Shown in pieces: positions 22,466 through 34,833 of a DNA stretch of 64,000 nt. The notes under the pieces are model-generated. The model did no database searches. It was given only the letters and a program-made list of their open reading frames with translations, and had not been told where the DNA came from. The first letter of the stretch is position 1, and each line of letters opens with the position of its first letter. The translations under genes were made by a program, and so were the position numbers. The DNA is taken from positions 27,269,712 through 27,333,711 of the forward strand of contig NC_030679.2 in the NCBI RefSeq assembly GCF_000004195.4. The letters run 5' to 3'. This DNA is from Xenopus tropicalis (lineage: Eukaryota > Chordata > Amphibia > Anura > Pipidae).

Positions 22466-25045
22466 GTAAGTGATTCTAATATAAATTATGAATTATTTGA
22501 AATTATGCACCTAGACAGGCTGTTACTATGTATATTAATAGGCATGTATATTAAGATGCTGTTTATATCAATACAATTATAACAAGTCATTGGGTTTTGT
22601 AATCTTCATGGTGTTTACTAAAAGTCTGAACATCAGTAAGATGGAGAAAATAAAGACATAGGTTTGAGGGAAAAGGTAGGCATAACTGAATACTCTTAGG
22701 AATCAAATAAACAAAAATGTTAAATAATGCTTAATTTTAAAGCATAGTTTACTGGGTCTAAACCTCCCTGTAATTGCTTATTGACTATGGAATACCACAT
22801 ACAGTTGGCAAATAACTTAGGGGCAAGGAACAACAAGGACAGCTTTTGGTTGAATGCATTACACTATTAGCAAGATACTTATGTGTATTAAATAAATTCA
22901 TGTCCTTTGTTTTCATTCTATGTGAAAAATATACAGATGCACTGTCAGTACACGTTTTTTTAAAATATGGTTATCCTTATACAACATTGTATATTATGGT
23001 GGAATCACATAGACTGTTATGTTTATTAGAGAACAACTTGTTTAGAGAACGACAAAAGTACTACAAAAGCCACGAACATCATCAGGTGGGCACTAAGGAA
23101 ATACAATTAGAATGTACCTACTAAAAATTGCATCTGTATTATTATTTATTTTATTTGGTTATTCTGGTTTTCAAAAACATTTGTCTGTATCTACAGTAAA
23201 AGTCAACTCCTTTTGGTTGATGACCAAAAGCTGATCTGAGTAGTAGTGATATTATCACAACGGTGTACTACAGTACATAAAACCAGAATACAAACCCATT
23301 CAGGAATACATTCTGGGTAGACACCAATGCACTCACTGGAAATGTATCTATATGTTTTACTCAATATATTAACTGATCATTCTAAAGGGCAGCAGAGCTT
23401 CTGTTTTAATGATTGTTGTTCCAAGAAGAAAGGTGCCAAAAGTTATAAAGAGAAACTGTTGGTTAATGGATGCACAAAAAGGTTAACAATCCAAATAATA
23501 TTTACTGTAACTGGCCTTATCAATTTCAGTTTTATTTTTATATATGGACAATTTACATAATCATCTTGCGTCTATGGGATCTGAATTCTTTTGTTACCAA
23601 CATGTATGCTTTTATGGAGGAAACATATATGGAAAAAATATTAAAAAGGGATCCATTGATGTGTGGTGCATTGTTCTTTGAAATGTATCAGTAAATTGCA
23701 TCAGTGATGATGGTCTCTGATTTCAGTAAATACCCCCTGTACCAACCCTCCAGTATAACTGGAGTATAAGGGAGGTCGGTGAAGGATTATTGTTAATGTT
23801 ACATGTTAATAAAGTTGTTTCAGGTTTGCGGAGGAAAAGGAAGTGAGGAGGGGAGTTCAGATCTGAATAGAGAGGGAAAGAAGCAGAGAAAGGGGGAAAG
23901 TTATAATTGGGAATCTGATTAAGACATTGCGCATTTTGTGCCTTCTACAAGAGACTTCTTACAAGATAGTGACAGTTTTGCCTGTATATGGTTTAGATGA
24001 ACACTGGTAAAGGTGAGAGTATCACCAAGAGGTAAAGACCAAAGGGAAATACTACAAGGACTACTTCTTTTTATCTGTTTCCCCTCCAGAAACAAAGGTT
24101 GGAATCACTTGCAATAATGTTTTCTGAGGAGGAATATTATCAAAATTTGCTCTTAAAATAAAATTATTTTTTTCTAATGCTGTTAGAAACATTGAAGTAA
24201 ATTGAAGGGTTTACTTACGGAATGCCAATGGAACAGTCACTTTGAATGTTACTGTTGTCAAACCAAAGTCCTAAGCCAAATTGTGGATGAAGTAAATCTC
24301 TGATAGTTTGCTCACCTGTATCTTTATCACAAAACTTCTCTGTTATTTAAAGTGGTACAGCTCTATACTGCCAGGATATACACAAAGTCACATCAAACCA
24401 AAACCTGACATTTAGCACCAGTATTTTGCTAAACTACAAATAGCATGATCTTAAGGGTTGAATATTGTTGGAATAAATGCTTCAAAACGGGTTGAGATTT
24501 TGCCAAATTGCACCTGTAACATTCATAAATGGTATTATTGTATCAGTTTTTAGGGTTTATGAAGTATTTAACACCAGCAGGAATAAATAAATATGGTAAA
24601 GCATCTATTATATAAAAACAGAAATGCAGAAATGGCACATCCAATAGATTTCTTATTAAGGTGGCAGTTCTTATTTGACATATTTGCTTTTTCACTATAC
24701 TAATAGGGCAGTACCTTTTACTTGATGCTAGGAATACTGGCATGAATCAATCTCTATGGTAAAACAATCCAATTGTGTTTAAATGGTTATGTGTATTCTT
24801 TTGGCATGGGGCTCTATATTATGCAGAGACCACTTATCCATAAAACCCTAATACCAAGCATCCATATAACAGTTCCTATACCTGACTAAAATTCAGTTAC
24901 TGTAAAGGTTTCACACTAATTACTGTATATAAAATATGTATACATATATAATGATGCATTTTAAAAAATCTCATGTACAAAAATAAGTATTAATGGCATA
25001 TAGATATGGACATGTTTAAATACAATCTAGTTCAAGGAAATTTTT
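22466..25045. other. Intron/intergenic spacer
   Basis: Begins with the splice donor GTAAGT. No second exon, gene or pseudo-exon is visible. Short frames (22846-23121, 23327-23557, 23470-23691) have no recognisable product. On the minus strand near 24215-24330 there is a short open stretch followed by a donor-like GTAAGT (see rejected items). Confidence 0.5.
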
Positions 25046-25050
25046 AAATG

Positions 25051-25089
25051 TAGTTCCCAATTTTTGCCTCAGAGCGCCGCTGTTCACCA
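25051..25089 (+). promoter_or_regulatory. CSE promoter element of exon 25274
   Basis: TAGTTCCCAATTTTTGCCTC followed by AGAGCGCCGCTGTTCACCA. The CGCT box is intact. The usual CTCAGTGCTG word upstream is missing, so only the downstream half of the element is well kept. It lies 185 bp before the start codon. Confidence 0.83.
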
Positions 25090-25273
25090 AATAAGCAAAA
25101 GAAAATTCTAAATGGAAGCTCCAGTGTTATACAAAATGTTCATTGCAGATCTGCAATAGAGAAAACAGACATTTTGTGGATTCTTTTGCAAAGATTACAA
25201 GATGTATTTTCCAGTGGATTAAATTTTTTTTTTGCATCTAAAAGAAGAATTTACTGAGATATTTTTATCTAAC

Positions 25274-27697
25274 ATGAAAACCCCACGTGAACAGAAAAAC
25301 ATGGGAATCAAATGGCAAGTAACATTTTCCTTTTTATCCTTGTGGCTTTTTCATTTAGTCTCTGGTCAGCTTCATTATTCCATTGATGAGGAACTGAGAA
25401 AAGATACCATAATAGCAAATATTTCAAATGATCTTGGTTTAGATATTAAGGAGCTCTTTCAAAGAAGATTTAGTATAGATTCTCATAATTCCAAAAAATA
25501 TGCTTCTGTTGATTTAGAAAATGGAAATCTATACATTAATGACAGAATAGACAGAGAGACTTTGTGTCGGACAGCACCTACCTGCCTCCTAAGCTTTGAT
25601 GCAGTGCTTGAAAAACCCTTAAATATTTTTACTGTCAAACTTGAAATTCAGGACATAAATGATAATCCTCCAAGGTTCTTTCATGACACCATCACCTTAG
25701 AAATAAGTGAATCTACTTTACCAGGAACTCATTTAGTTTTACAGACAGCAGAAGATCCAGATATTGGAATAAATTCAGTACAAAGATATATCCTCAGTGA
25801 CAATCAATTTCTATCATTGAAAGAAAAGATCAGAACTGATGGAAGCAAAATTCCAGAACTTGTGCTAGAGAAATATCTAGACCGGGAGACACAAAGTGTG
25901 CACAAATTATTCTTAACAGCTTTTGATGGAGGAAACCCTGTAAGATCTGGATCAGCTCTTATTAAAATTATCATTAGTGATGCAAATGATAATATACCTG
26001 AGTTTTCTAAAGAGGTGTATAAGGTGAAAATGAGTGAAAATACTCCAGTTAACACCACTGTGCTTTCTGTGGATGCAACTGATAAAGATGAAGGTCTAAA
26101 TGCACAAATCACATATTCCTTTAGCAAAACATCAGACAACCAGCTTCACACAGGCACCTTTGATATTAATCCTACTAGTGGCAAAATTACAACAAAAAGG
26201 GATCTGGATTTTGAGAGTGTCCAAAGCTATGAGATAGCAATAGAAGCAATGGATGGGGGTGGTTTTGTGGCACAGACTAAGGTATTAATAGAAATTATAG
26301 ATGAAAATGACAATGCACCAGAGATATCCATAGCCTCATTATCTGCTCCTATTCCTGAGGACTCCATGCCTGGCACTGTCATAGCACTAATTAAAGTTCA
26401 TGATCAAGATACAGGAAGGAATGGAGAAGTTGATTGTCAGATACTGGGAGCAGCGCCTTTTCAAATCGTTTCATCTTCCAGTAGATACTACAGGATTATT
26501 ACTGCCAGTTTCCTGGACAGAGAGAAGGTACCATGGTATAATATTACAATACTTGCTACTGACAAAGGATCTCCTGAACTTTCTAGCACAAAATCTATCA
26601 AGCTGGATTTATCAGATGTAAACGATAATCCACCAGTGTTTTCAAAACCAACCTACGTTGCTTATTTGCCTGAAAATAATTTACCAGGATCTTCCATTTA
26701 CAGAATACAAGCTTTTGATTTTGATAGTGGAAACAATGCAAAAGTTGTATATTCTATTTTAAATACATATATACAGGATATACCAGTATCTGCTTATTTT
26801 TCCATTAATGTAGTGAGTGGAGTTCTCTATGCTCAGCGATCATTTGACTATGAACAACACCAGATGTTTAGCATGGAAATAACAGCTAGAGACAGTGGAT
26901 CCCCACCTCTGAATAGCAATATAACTTTAATTATCTATATAATAGATCAGAATGATAATGCACCAGAAATCCTGTATCCATCACCAAATGGTGGTGGGTC
27001 ATCATTATTTGAAATGGTCCCTTTAGCCTCTGAGCAGGGTTCATTGATAACTAAAGTCATTGCTGTGGATGCAGACTCAGGCCATAACTCGTGGCTTTCT
27101 TATCATTTCATTCCAATGTCAGACCCATCACCATTCAGTATTAATCAGTACACAGGGGAAATCAGAACATGCCGTGTTTTTCAGGAGAAAGATCTTTTAA
27201 AGCATAAAGTGGTGATTATGGTAAAGGACAATGGACACCCATCCCTTTCAGTAAGTGTTACTTTAAGCCTTGTTGTGGCAGACCATTTTCAACAGGTGGT
27301 TCCCAAAATAAATAACCAATCAGCTGATGAATCCCAGTCTAATTTGCAAATGTATTTGGTAGTTGCAGTTACTCTGATTTCATTATTACTTATTTTAACT
27401 GTAATATTGACTGTAATATCAAAATGTAAGGAGTCAAAACCATTGCCAACCCTTGGGCCTCTGACTACAAGTTTATATCCTCAAGTAGACTCCAGGATGC
27501 TTTCACAGTTTAACTGTGGTACTTTGCCTCTCCCGTACTCCTACAATGTTTGTCTTTCTTTGGATTCATCTGAAAGTGGCTTTCCCATAATGAAACCAAA
27601 GCAAAATGTGCCCATTGACAATCTAATTGATGCCGACAATTCAGAACTCAGAAGTGAACATTTTAAAGAAACATTGTCTCCCAGCAACCCCATTCAG
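25274..27697 (+). CDS. Protocadherin gamma-type variable exon (intact, 808 codons)
   Basis: The start is the ATG at 25274 (MKTPREQKNMGIKWQVTF), because it aligns with the starts of the other exons. An in-frame ATG at 25232 would add 14 residues that the family lacks. The signal peptide ends before QLHYSIDEE. The EC1 loop is CRTAPTC. EC linkers are DINDNPP, DANDNIP, DENDNAP, DVNDNPP and DQNDNAP. EC2 (from LVLEKYLDRET to SGSALI) is almost the same as in exon 20045, down to the nucleotide level. The membrane segment is MYLVVAVTLISLLLILTVIL, then SKCKESK. The tail has LYPQVDSRML and GTLPLPYSYNVC. The donor is CAG|GTGAGT, and the frame closes 15 bases into the intron. Confidence 0.93.
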
Positions 27698-29905
27698 GTG
27701 AGTTTTTCTAACTGACATTTAATTCCCTTCCTGTTTACTCTTATGACATCATACAACTACACTACAACAAAATGAAAACCAAGCAAATATGGGTTAGTTA
27801 ACAAGGTATATTTTATGCTTACTTTTCTTAGGGTCAAATTTTCCTTAGACTAAGCTTGTAAACATTCAATACTTCCATTTTTTTTGTTATAATATACATG
27901 AAAGGACTCATGAAGGTAACAGTTCCACTGATTCCACTGATTCCACAGATTCAGGCTTCAGACTCTTTGTCTGGCATATGCATATGCCTAGAAATTACAA
28001 CAAATGTATTGGTTCTGGACCCAATGAAAATGGAGGGTGCCATTTTTTTTATTCTTGTCAATATACTGTATGCACTAGCATGAAACTAATAGACAATTTA
28101 CTTATGAAACAGGGGACCAGGGAATGTGCATTGATCAATCCCTTTTGTCTTTCTGTATGTTTGTAGTTAATTTGGCCAGATCAGTTGCACTTCCATTGTA
28201 TTTGTATACTTTATTTAGCCTTGGAGTGCTCCCACAACCTCTTTTTGTGTATTTGCCATTTTATTTTGCATAGATATATTTAGACCATTTTTTTATTATT
28301 GTTTTTATTTTAACCATTAACTTTAAAAAAAATAGCATATATCATGCCTCTATAATTTTTTTTACTATAAAACTGCTAAACATGTTTAGGTTCTATTGTT
28401 GCAGTTATGGCTAGATGTGATGGGCCAACATATCATCTTGTTACATTTTTGTATAGATATGTATTCTTCGTGTATTCTTTATGATATCTTCAAGATATCC
28501 TACAGCACCCATAAAATATACAAGAATATTTTGAAACAAATTGTATAGAGAAAGTACTGTTATGTCATGTTTGTATGAGGTATTTTAACTTCTGTAATTT
28601 CAAATTGGTTTTTAAATGTCTGATACATATCAATGTAGAGGAACTGAATGAATCGAAGAAAGTATTATTTATGTAAAAAAGGTGCTGACTTCTACTTAAT
28701 TTCAATACTTCTAGGTTTAATTTTCGTATTTGATATTTTTTGTAATAAAAATCATACAAAAGACCTTGAGGGGGGAAACAAAAATAAATTAAGTTTATAA
28801 GCATATGAGAGAAGTACAACAGCAGTTGAGGCTGGACCATAAACATTGTACACCGCAAAACATCTAAATACTGCATGAAACCCATGGAGAAATTCAGCTA
28901 TGCCATGAAGGAAATCTTGGGGACGAAACCATAAGCTTAATAAGTTGCAAAACTTTAATTATCTATATTATAATATATCTAAGTGAATATAAAATAAAAT
29001 ACTACAGTTAGTCTCCATGTCTGCATAACATTCCTCCATTTTCCTATACCACATCCCCCCAAATTGTATTACTTGCTTCAAATTATTGTGAAATTCTCCA
29101 TCCTCCACTGACAGTACGGAAGGATCTACACAAGAAACTTCTTACTTGTTGCAAGCTGATCCCATTGTCAGAGAAAACATTCGATGTTGAAAATCCAATT
29201 CAGCAGCACACTAAAGTAGCGAAGCCATAAAGAAGCAAAAGTTTGGGCTTACCTCTGGAAGTTAGATTTAAGCTATCAAGAAGAGCAAAATGTCACCTCT
29301 TTGGGAACCTTCACTCTTGTAACCCCCCTGTTCTCTTTTATATAGTTTCTCTTTTATAGCCTTACTGTCTTTTGCTTTAGTCTTCCTATTTAATATAATC
29401 TATTATTGTATTAAATTTTGCAACAGGTACTACTAAAGGGCTGTGCATTGTCTTTTTTCTATATAAAATTATTCACATGCTTTTATTGCTATGATTATAT
29501 GGTTATACCTGTTTTGTATTTTATCTATATTATCGGATATAATATTGTCATTTGTATGTTGTAAACGGACAGAATGAAATGATATGCAGGGATAGTTTGG
29601 TGACATATAAATCCAAAAGCTAAGTTAGTTTTGTGCACAGAAACCAAGCAGGTACAAAAATAACATATTCTGGTTACCAGAAAGGTGATTTGAGAAAACT
29701 AAGCCTTTGTAGGAATTTTACTCATACCAGCGATGGGATTTACATTTACACTCTCATAGTACAGCAATATAGGCCAAACTTGAGTGCAAACTCTGCTGTT
29801 TTGTTGCAATTTTATGGACTTATGACAAATACATAACAACGTATAATATTATATTATACATATATATATATTTGAAAATATTAATTAAAGTACTGTTTAG
29901 AAAGC
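27698..29905. other. Intron/intergenic spacer
   Basis: Follows the donor of exon 25274. AT-rich; no gene, no fossil exon. Short frames at 27898-28080, 27978-28163, 28565-28885 (minus) and 29633-29833 encode nothing recognisable and lack neighbours that would support them. Confidence 0.5.
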
Positions 29906-29910
29906 CCCAC

Positions 29911-29949
29911 AGCTTCTAGTTTGTGCCTCAGAGTGTCGCTGTTTACAAG
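29911..29949 (+). promoter_or_regulatory. Decayed CSE of pseudo-exon 30286
   Basis: TTGTGCCTCAGAGTGTCGCT then GTTTACA. The box reads AGTGTCGCTG where intact genes have AGCGCCGCTG: two C to T changes, one removing a CpG. It lies unusually far (337 bp) from the former start. Confidence 0.75.
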
Positions 29950-30285
29950 TAAAGGAAAATATTGAATGTAATGTTACTTCACCTACTCCAGTAAGTCACA
30001 CAGCAGTCTGCAGGAACAAGACAGACATTTTATGGATTCTCTTTGATAAAGAAGAAAGAATATAAATTACATAAAGTAGATTTTTCTGCTGGATTTAATC
30101 TTTTGGACATCAAAACATAAGACATTCTGGTTAAAGATAAACACATTTGTGGGTTTCTTGCTAAACTGAAATGGGAGCTGACTATGTCTACATTCTCATT
30201 TCCATTTTATGTTTTTTTTAATGGATTAAGATTTTCTGTATATCTAAAAGGATTTTATTTGCCAGAAATATTTTGTCAGCTGAAA

Positions 30286-32564
30286 ATGGCTGGAAGGAAA
30301 ACAGATACAAAGAAAGTAAATGCAAAGAAATCAAATGGAAAGTAATGTTTTATTTTTATTGTCATCCAGTCTCTGGACAGCTTTCATCGGTTCCTGAAGA
30401 ATTGAGGAAAACTTCTCATATAACAAGTACAGTGTATTGCAAAAGATCTTGATATAAATGTTAAGTAACTTCCACTTAGAAGATTTTGTGTTGACTCAAG
30501 TGTTTTAGAGAAATATTTTTCTGTACATTTAGAAAATGGAAATGTATATGTAAAAGACAGGATAGGACTATATGTGAGGCTGCAGCCACATATTCCTAAC
30601 CTTTGATGCAGTGATTATAAATCCCTTTAAGATTGTTGCTGTCAAAATTGAAATGCATGATGTAAATGATAATCCTCCAGTCTACTTCACCAGGAACACA
30701 TCTGGTCTTACAAAATACTGAAGATGCAGATGTTGGTATTAATTCTACATACTGTATAAACTTAGTGATAATCAGTATTTTACTGATAAAAAGCCTGGAA
30801 CTGATCGAATCAAAATCCCAGAACTTGTTCTAGAAAAAGCTCTAGATCATGAAACACAAAGTGTACACAAGTTATTACTTACAGCTTTTAATTGGGTACG
30901 GTCTGGATCCACTCTAACCAAGATTATTATTAGTGATGCCACTACCAATATGCCTGTATTTACAAGAGAGGTGTATCAAGTTAACATAAGTGAATATGCT
31001 CCAGTGGAATCTACAGTGCTTTACATTACTGTAACTGATAACTCTGAAAGTTCAAATGCTGAAATCACATAATTCTTTAGCAAAACATCTGGAGATGTCC
31101 TTCACTTAGGCATGTTCAGTATTAATCCTTCTAGTGGGGAAATTACCATTAAAAATAATTTAAATTATGAGACATCCCAACATTATGAACTTCCTGTGCA
31201 AGCAATTGATGGTGGTGGCTTTGTGGCCCATTCCAAGGTATTAATAGAGGTAACTGATGAAAATGACAATGCACCTGAGATATTCATTGTATCTTTATCT
31301 ACTTCTATTCCCAAAGACTCCATTATTGGTACTGTAATAGCAATAATTAAACTTCATGACCAGGACCAGGAATATGGAGAAGTTGACTGTCAGACAATGG
31401 AAGCAGCACATTTTTAAATTGTTTCCTCCTCAGCAAGATATATAAGCAATGTTACTGCTACTGCCATGGACAGAGCAAATATAGCATTGAATAATATCAC
31501 TATTGTTGCCACAGATAGAGGATCTCTTAAACTCTCTAATAAAAAGTCTATGATACAGGATACATTATATCAGATGCAAATTATAATACCCCAGAGTTTA
31601 AAAAATCAACTTATGTTACATATTTGCCTGAGAATATTTTGCCAGGAGTGTCAATATATAAAAATTAAGCATCAAATACTGGCAACAGTGCTTAAGTTGT
31701 TTACTAAATTTCCAACACCAATGTAGAAGATTTTTCAGTATCAACTTTTCTTTCTAATAACACAAAAAGTGGAGTTCTATATGCTTATTTGATTATGAGC
31801 AGCACAAAGAGTTCCAAATATAAATAATAGCTAAAGACAATGGATCACCATCTCTGAGTAGCAATGCAACATTGATTATTGATAAATAACATTAAAATGA
31901 TAATGAACCAAATATCTTATATCCACCCACAGAAAGCAGTAGTTCTACCGACTTTAAGATGGTTCCTTTTGCAGTTGTAGTGGATGCAGACTCTGGACAT
32001 AACTCTTGGCTTTATTATCATTTAATGCAAATGTAAGAACTACACCCCTTTAGTGTATGTAAGTCTACAAACAGGGAAAATAAAGAACTCATGGGTCCTG
32101 GTAAAGGATAATGGAGCCCCATATCTTTCAACAACAGTTACTCTGAGCCTTGTTGTGGCAGATTACCTTCATCAGGTAGTTCCTAGGTTAGATAGTCAAT
32201 TCACTCATGAAAATCTTCCTCCTAATTCGCAAATGTACCTTGTAGTTGCACTTTCTTTTATCTTGTTGCTATTTATTTTTATTGTTACATTGGTGACTAT
32301 ATCAAAATGTAAGTAATCAAATAATGTAACAGGTTTAGGTTCTATAAATACAAACATGTACTCTCAATTCGATCCCAGATTGCTTTCAAAGTACAATGAT
32401 TGAACATTGCCTCTCCCCTACTCATACAATGTTTGTGTGGCTTTGGATTCATCTGAAAGTAAATTTGCTTTCCTAAAACCTAATCCAAGTGTACCCATGG
32501 AAAATCTTAATGATGTGATGGTTTTGGACTTGAAAATGATACTTTGTCACCCACCCCCATGCAG
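30286..32564 (+). pseudogene. cPcdh gamma variable pseudo-exon, full length but broken
   Basis: Starts MAGRKTDTKK; frame is lost before the signal peptide ends (TAA within AAGTAATGTT). Homology then runs the whole length: VSGQ, EC1 with KDRI, EC2 with DGG lost, and EC3 open from 31112 with NPSSGEITIKNN and DENDNAPE. EC4 follows as far as MDRANIALNNITIVATDRGS. EC5 has DFSVSTFLSNN-like blocks. EC6 and the membrane segment (32053-32310) end at SKCK followed by TAA. The tail resembles MYSQFDPRLLSKYND. There are at least several frameshifts, deletions (for example in the linker region about 30685) and stops. The splice donor ATGCAG|GTGAGT is perfectly kept, so the exon could still be spliced if transcribed. 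Confidence 0.92.
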
Positions 32565-33837
32565 GTGAGTTATGCTTATAATGTAGCACGGTTTATAAAA
32601 AAAAATGAAATGATTTTGTTGTTTAACAGTTGTATATGGGATATTGCAAATCTAAGTATTACTGTGGAACTTGTATTTTGGCTTTCTTACCATGGTTGAA
32701 CATTTTACTGCGGTATATTATTTATTTCCTAAAATCGCAAGTTACAAAATGCAAATCCTACTTACTATACCTCATATAAATACAATTATAATCCTTTTGG
32801 GGGATATTATTTTTTTTTTTCTAAACTACTTCATGCTAATATACATTTATTTCTGAACTTAGTAACTACATATCATTGTTTACAACTTAATGCAGTATTA
32901 CACGTTTATTTTGACTGTGTGGAAATACTTAGGGATAACACTACAGATAACATATAAGATGAGATATACTATATCAGTTTTAATAGTAGGGCTGAGGTAA
33001 GAGAATTATTCACAGCTTTTAAAGGGTGCACAAAGTAGTTGCAGCTTTGTCACCTACAAGTTAGAAAACAAAAAGTAAAGATCTCATTGGTTGCGATCTG
33101 CAACATCACCAGTAATGTCTGTGTCCGGTGTTAATAAATTCACCCCTAATTAAGTGGCTTATCAACAGATCAGTTCATTGTCTCTCTTCTTCCTTCCTCT
33201 GTTATATGGTAATGGTGTGGTTGTACCATGTGGGATTGCACAAACACAATTGACACTGGTAGCCAAAGATACAATTCTTGGTGTATTTTATGAGCTTGTA
33301 ACTGTATCTTTTCTTTTGTGTTCTAAAATGCTGCACTTTAGCCTATAAAGCATTTAGTTTCTACTGGACTGTAAAGCATTATTGTACACTAAATTGTCAG
33401 CATATGCACTGAAAAGTTATTTAGCCTAGTGATTTTTTTTAGTGGCATATTTATTAACCATTGAACATGTACGACCTTAGATTTAAAAGATGGATTGCTA
33501 TTAATGCAAACGTGGAGAACCCAGGTAAGCAAATACAACATATAGCCACACTCTGCCCCAGGAATATGTACTTACTTTTGCAACAGTTTCATCCATTGAT
33601 AAAACAACTAGGAATCCTACGAACATAGTTATAGAGGAAGATGAAGATTTTTTCTGGTGGCCTGTGGTGACCTCTACACATGGACTGCTAACTCATTGCT
33701 ACCCTAATTTTTCAGTTACATTCTGGGTAAATTATTAACTATCCCAGAAAAATGTTCTAAAGTGATGTTCAAAGAAAAATGTATGTAGCCTTGATATGAT
33801 TCAAAGATTTATGTGACAGTTCAAATAAATGGTTAAA
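32565..33837. other. Intron/intergenic spacer
   Basis: AT-rich DNA after the pseudo-exon donor. No gene recognised. About 33020-33135 (CATTGGTTGCGATCTGCAAC, TAATAAATTCACCCC) looks like a MITE end, but I cannot define borders. Confidence 0.45.
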
Positions 33838-34225
33838 CTATATGGCAGGCATGGATTTGTGGTTAAAGTCTACATTTCACCACTGGAAAATTTGTTTGCG
33901 AAACCACATCAACATTTTACTATAAAAATGTTTCATATGAGTAAAAAGCTGCACAAAAAAACCACATGTAAAAAAAAAAAAACAAAACCATTGACTTTAA
34001 TGCATTTTGCAAAGGCTCAATCACTTTAATGTATTTTGGGGGAAAAACACCATTAAAGAATGCCCTTTGATTTCAATGCATTTTGCACAGAAAAAGAGCT
34101 GTAAAAAATGCCCACGGCCATTGACTTTAATACATTTTGTGAGTTTTTAACATTTTAGAAATGTTTTTGCATATTAGCTAAGTTTTTAGTGAACCAAAAT
34201 GGGACAGATTTGCTCATCACTATAA
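33838..34225 (+). mobile_element. MITE (TTTGCTCATCACTAT end)
   Basis: One end has GGCATGGATTTGTGG and the other GGGACAGATTTGCTCATCAC. Internally there are CATTGACTTTAATGCATTTTG words. The 55250 copy shows both ends in reverse (GATGAGTGAATGTGTCCC and GTGAATCCATGCC), which supports this extent of about 0.39 kb. No coding capacity. Confidence 0.6.
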
Positions 34226-34605
34226 ATAACTGTTGTAAAAATGCATAAAATAAGAACCTAATATTTTGAACAAATTCCATTATACAAGTTATTGTATAAC
34301 CTTTAAGTTAGTAGTCTTATCTAAAAACTAGATCACTTGCCTTTCTGGTTCTCCAATTCCATGAGAGGAAAGGCAAAAAATGGTTAACAATTTAATTTTG
34401 TATGTAATTTTGTATGTAGTAAGACAGATTGATAGAGCCTTATAAGAACCAATACTCTGTACTGCTTTCTTTCTAGTTGTACTTTCTTTAGCAGTTTATA
34501 GTTTTTTGATGCAAAGAACACATATCTGTTTTTTGGAAAATTGTTGTGCACTCAGATTCCTAGAGACAGCAAATTATTATTCTTATGATCACTAAAATTA
34601 CTGAG
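34226..34605. other. Upstream spacer of exon 34834
   Basis: Non-coding DNA between MITE and CSE; no motif recognised. Confidence 0.45.
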
Positions 34606-34610
34606 ATTTT

Positions 34611-34659
34611 CTCAGTGCTGCAGTTCCACATTTGTGCCTCAGAGCGCCGCTGTTTACTA
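34611..34659 (+). promoter_or_regulatory. CSE promoter element of exon 34834
   Basis: Full version: CTCAGTGCTGCAGTTCCACA, then TTTGTGCCTCAGAGCGCCGC and TGTTTACTA. The box is intact. The start codon is 175 bp downstream. Confidence 0.88.
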
Positions 34660-34833
34660 AGGAGGAGAAGGATATAGAATGGGAGATTTCAGCCACTCAC
34701 TGCAGATCTGCAGAAAACATCAGACATTTTCTGGATTCTATCATAACAGAAGACTGTTCAGCTCTCTATTCCCATAAAAATATAAACTACATTTTCTGCT
34801 GGATTACAAATTTAGAAATTCTATGCACTCAGA

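Noticed and set aside
22466..22582. C-terminal extension of exon 20045 beyond the donor
   Set aside because: The sequence after GAG|GTAAGT is not conserved among paralogues, whose frames all diverge exactly at the donor.
24215..24340. Minus-strand open stretch (DKDTGEQTIRDLLHPQF-like) ending at a GTAAGT donor
   Set aside because: Only about 35 codons, no second exon or clear family; could be a relic of a repeat or chance. A translated search would decide.
25232..25273. Upstream in-frame ATG of exon 25274 (and similar ones at 44417, 50749, 61376)
   Set aside because: These add residues translated from the conserved 5' UTR and absent from family members; the downstream Met aligns across all exons.
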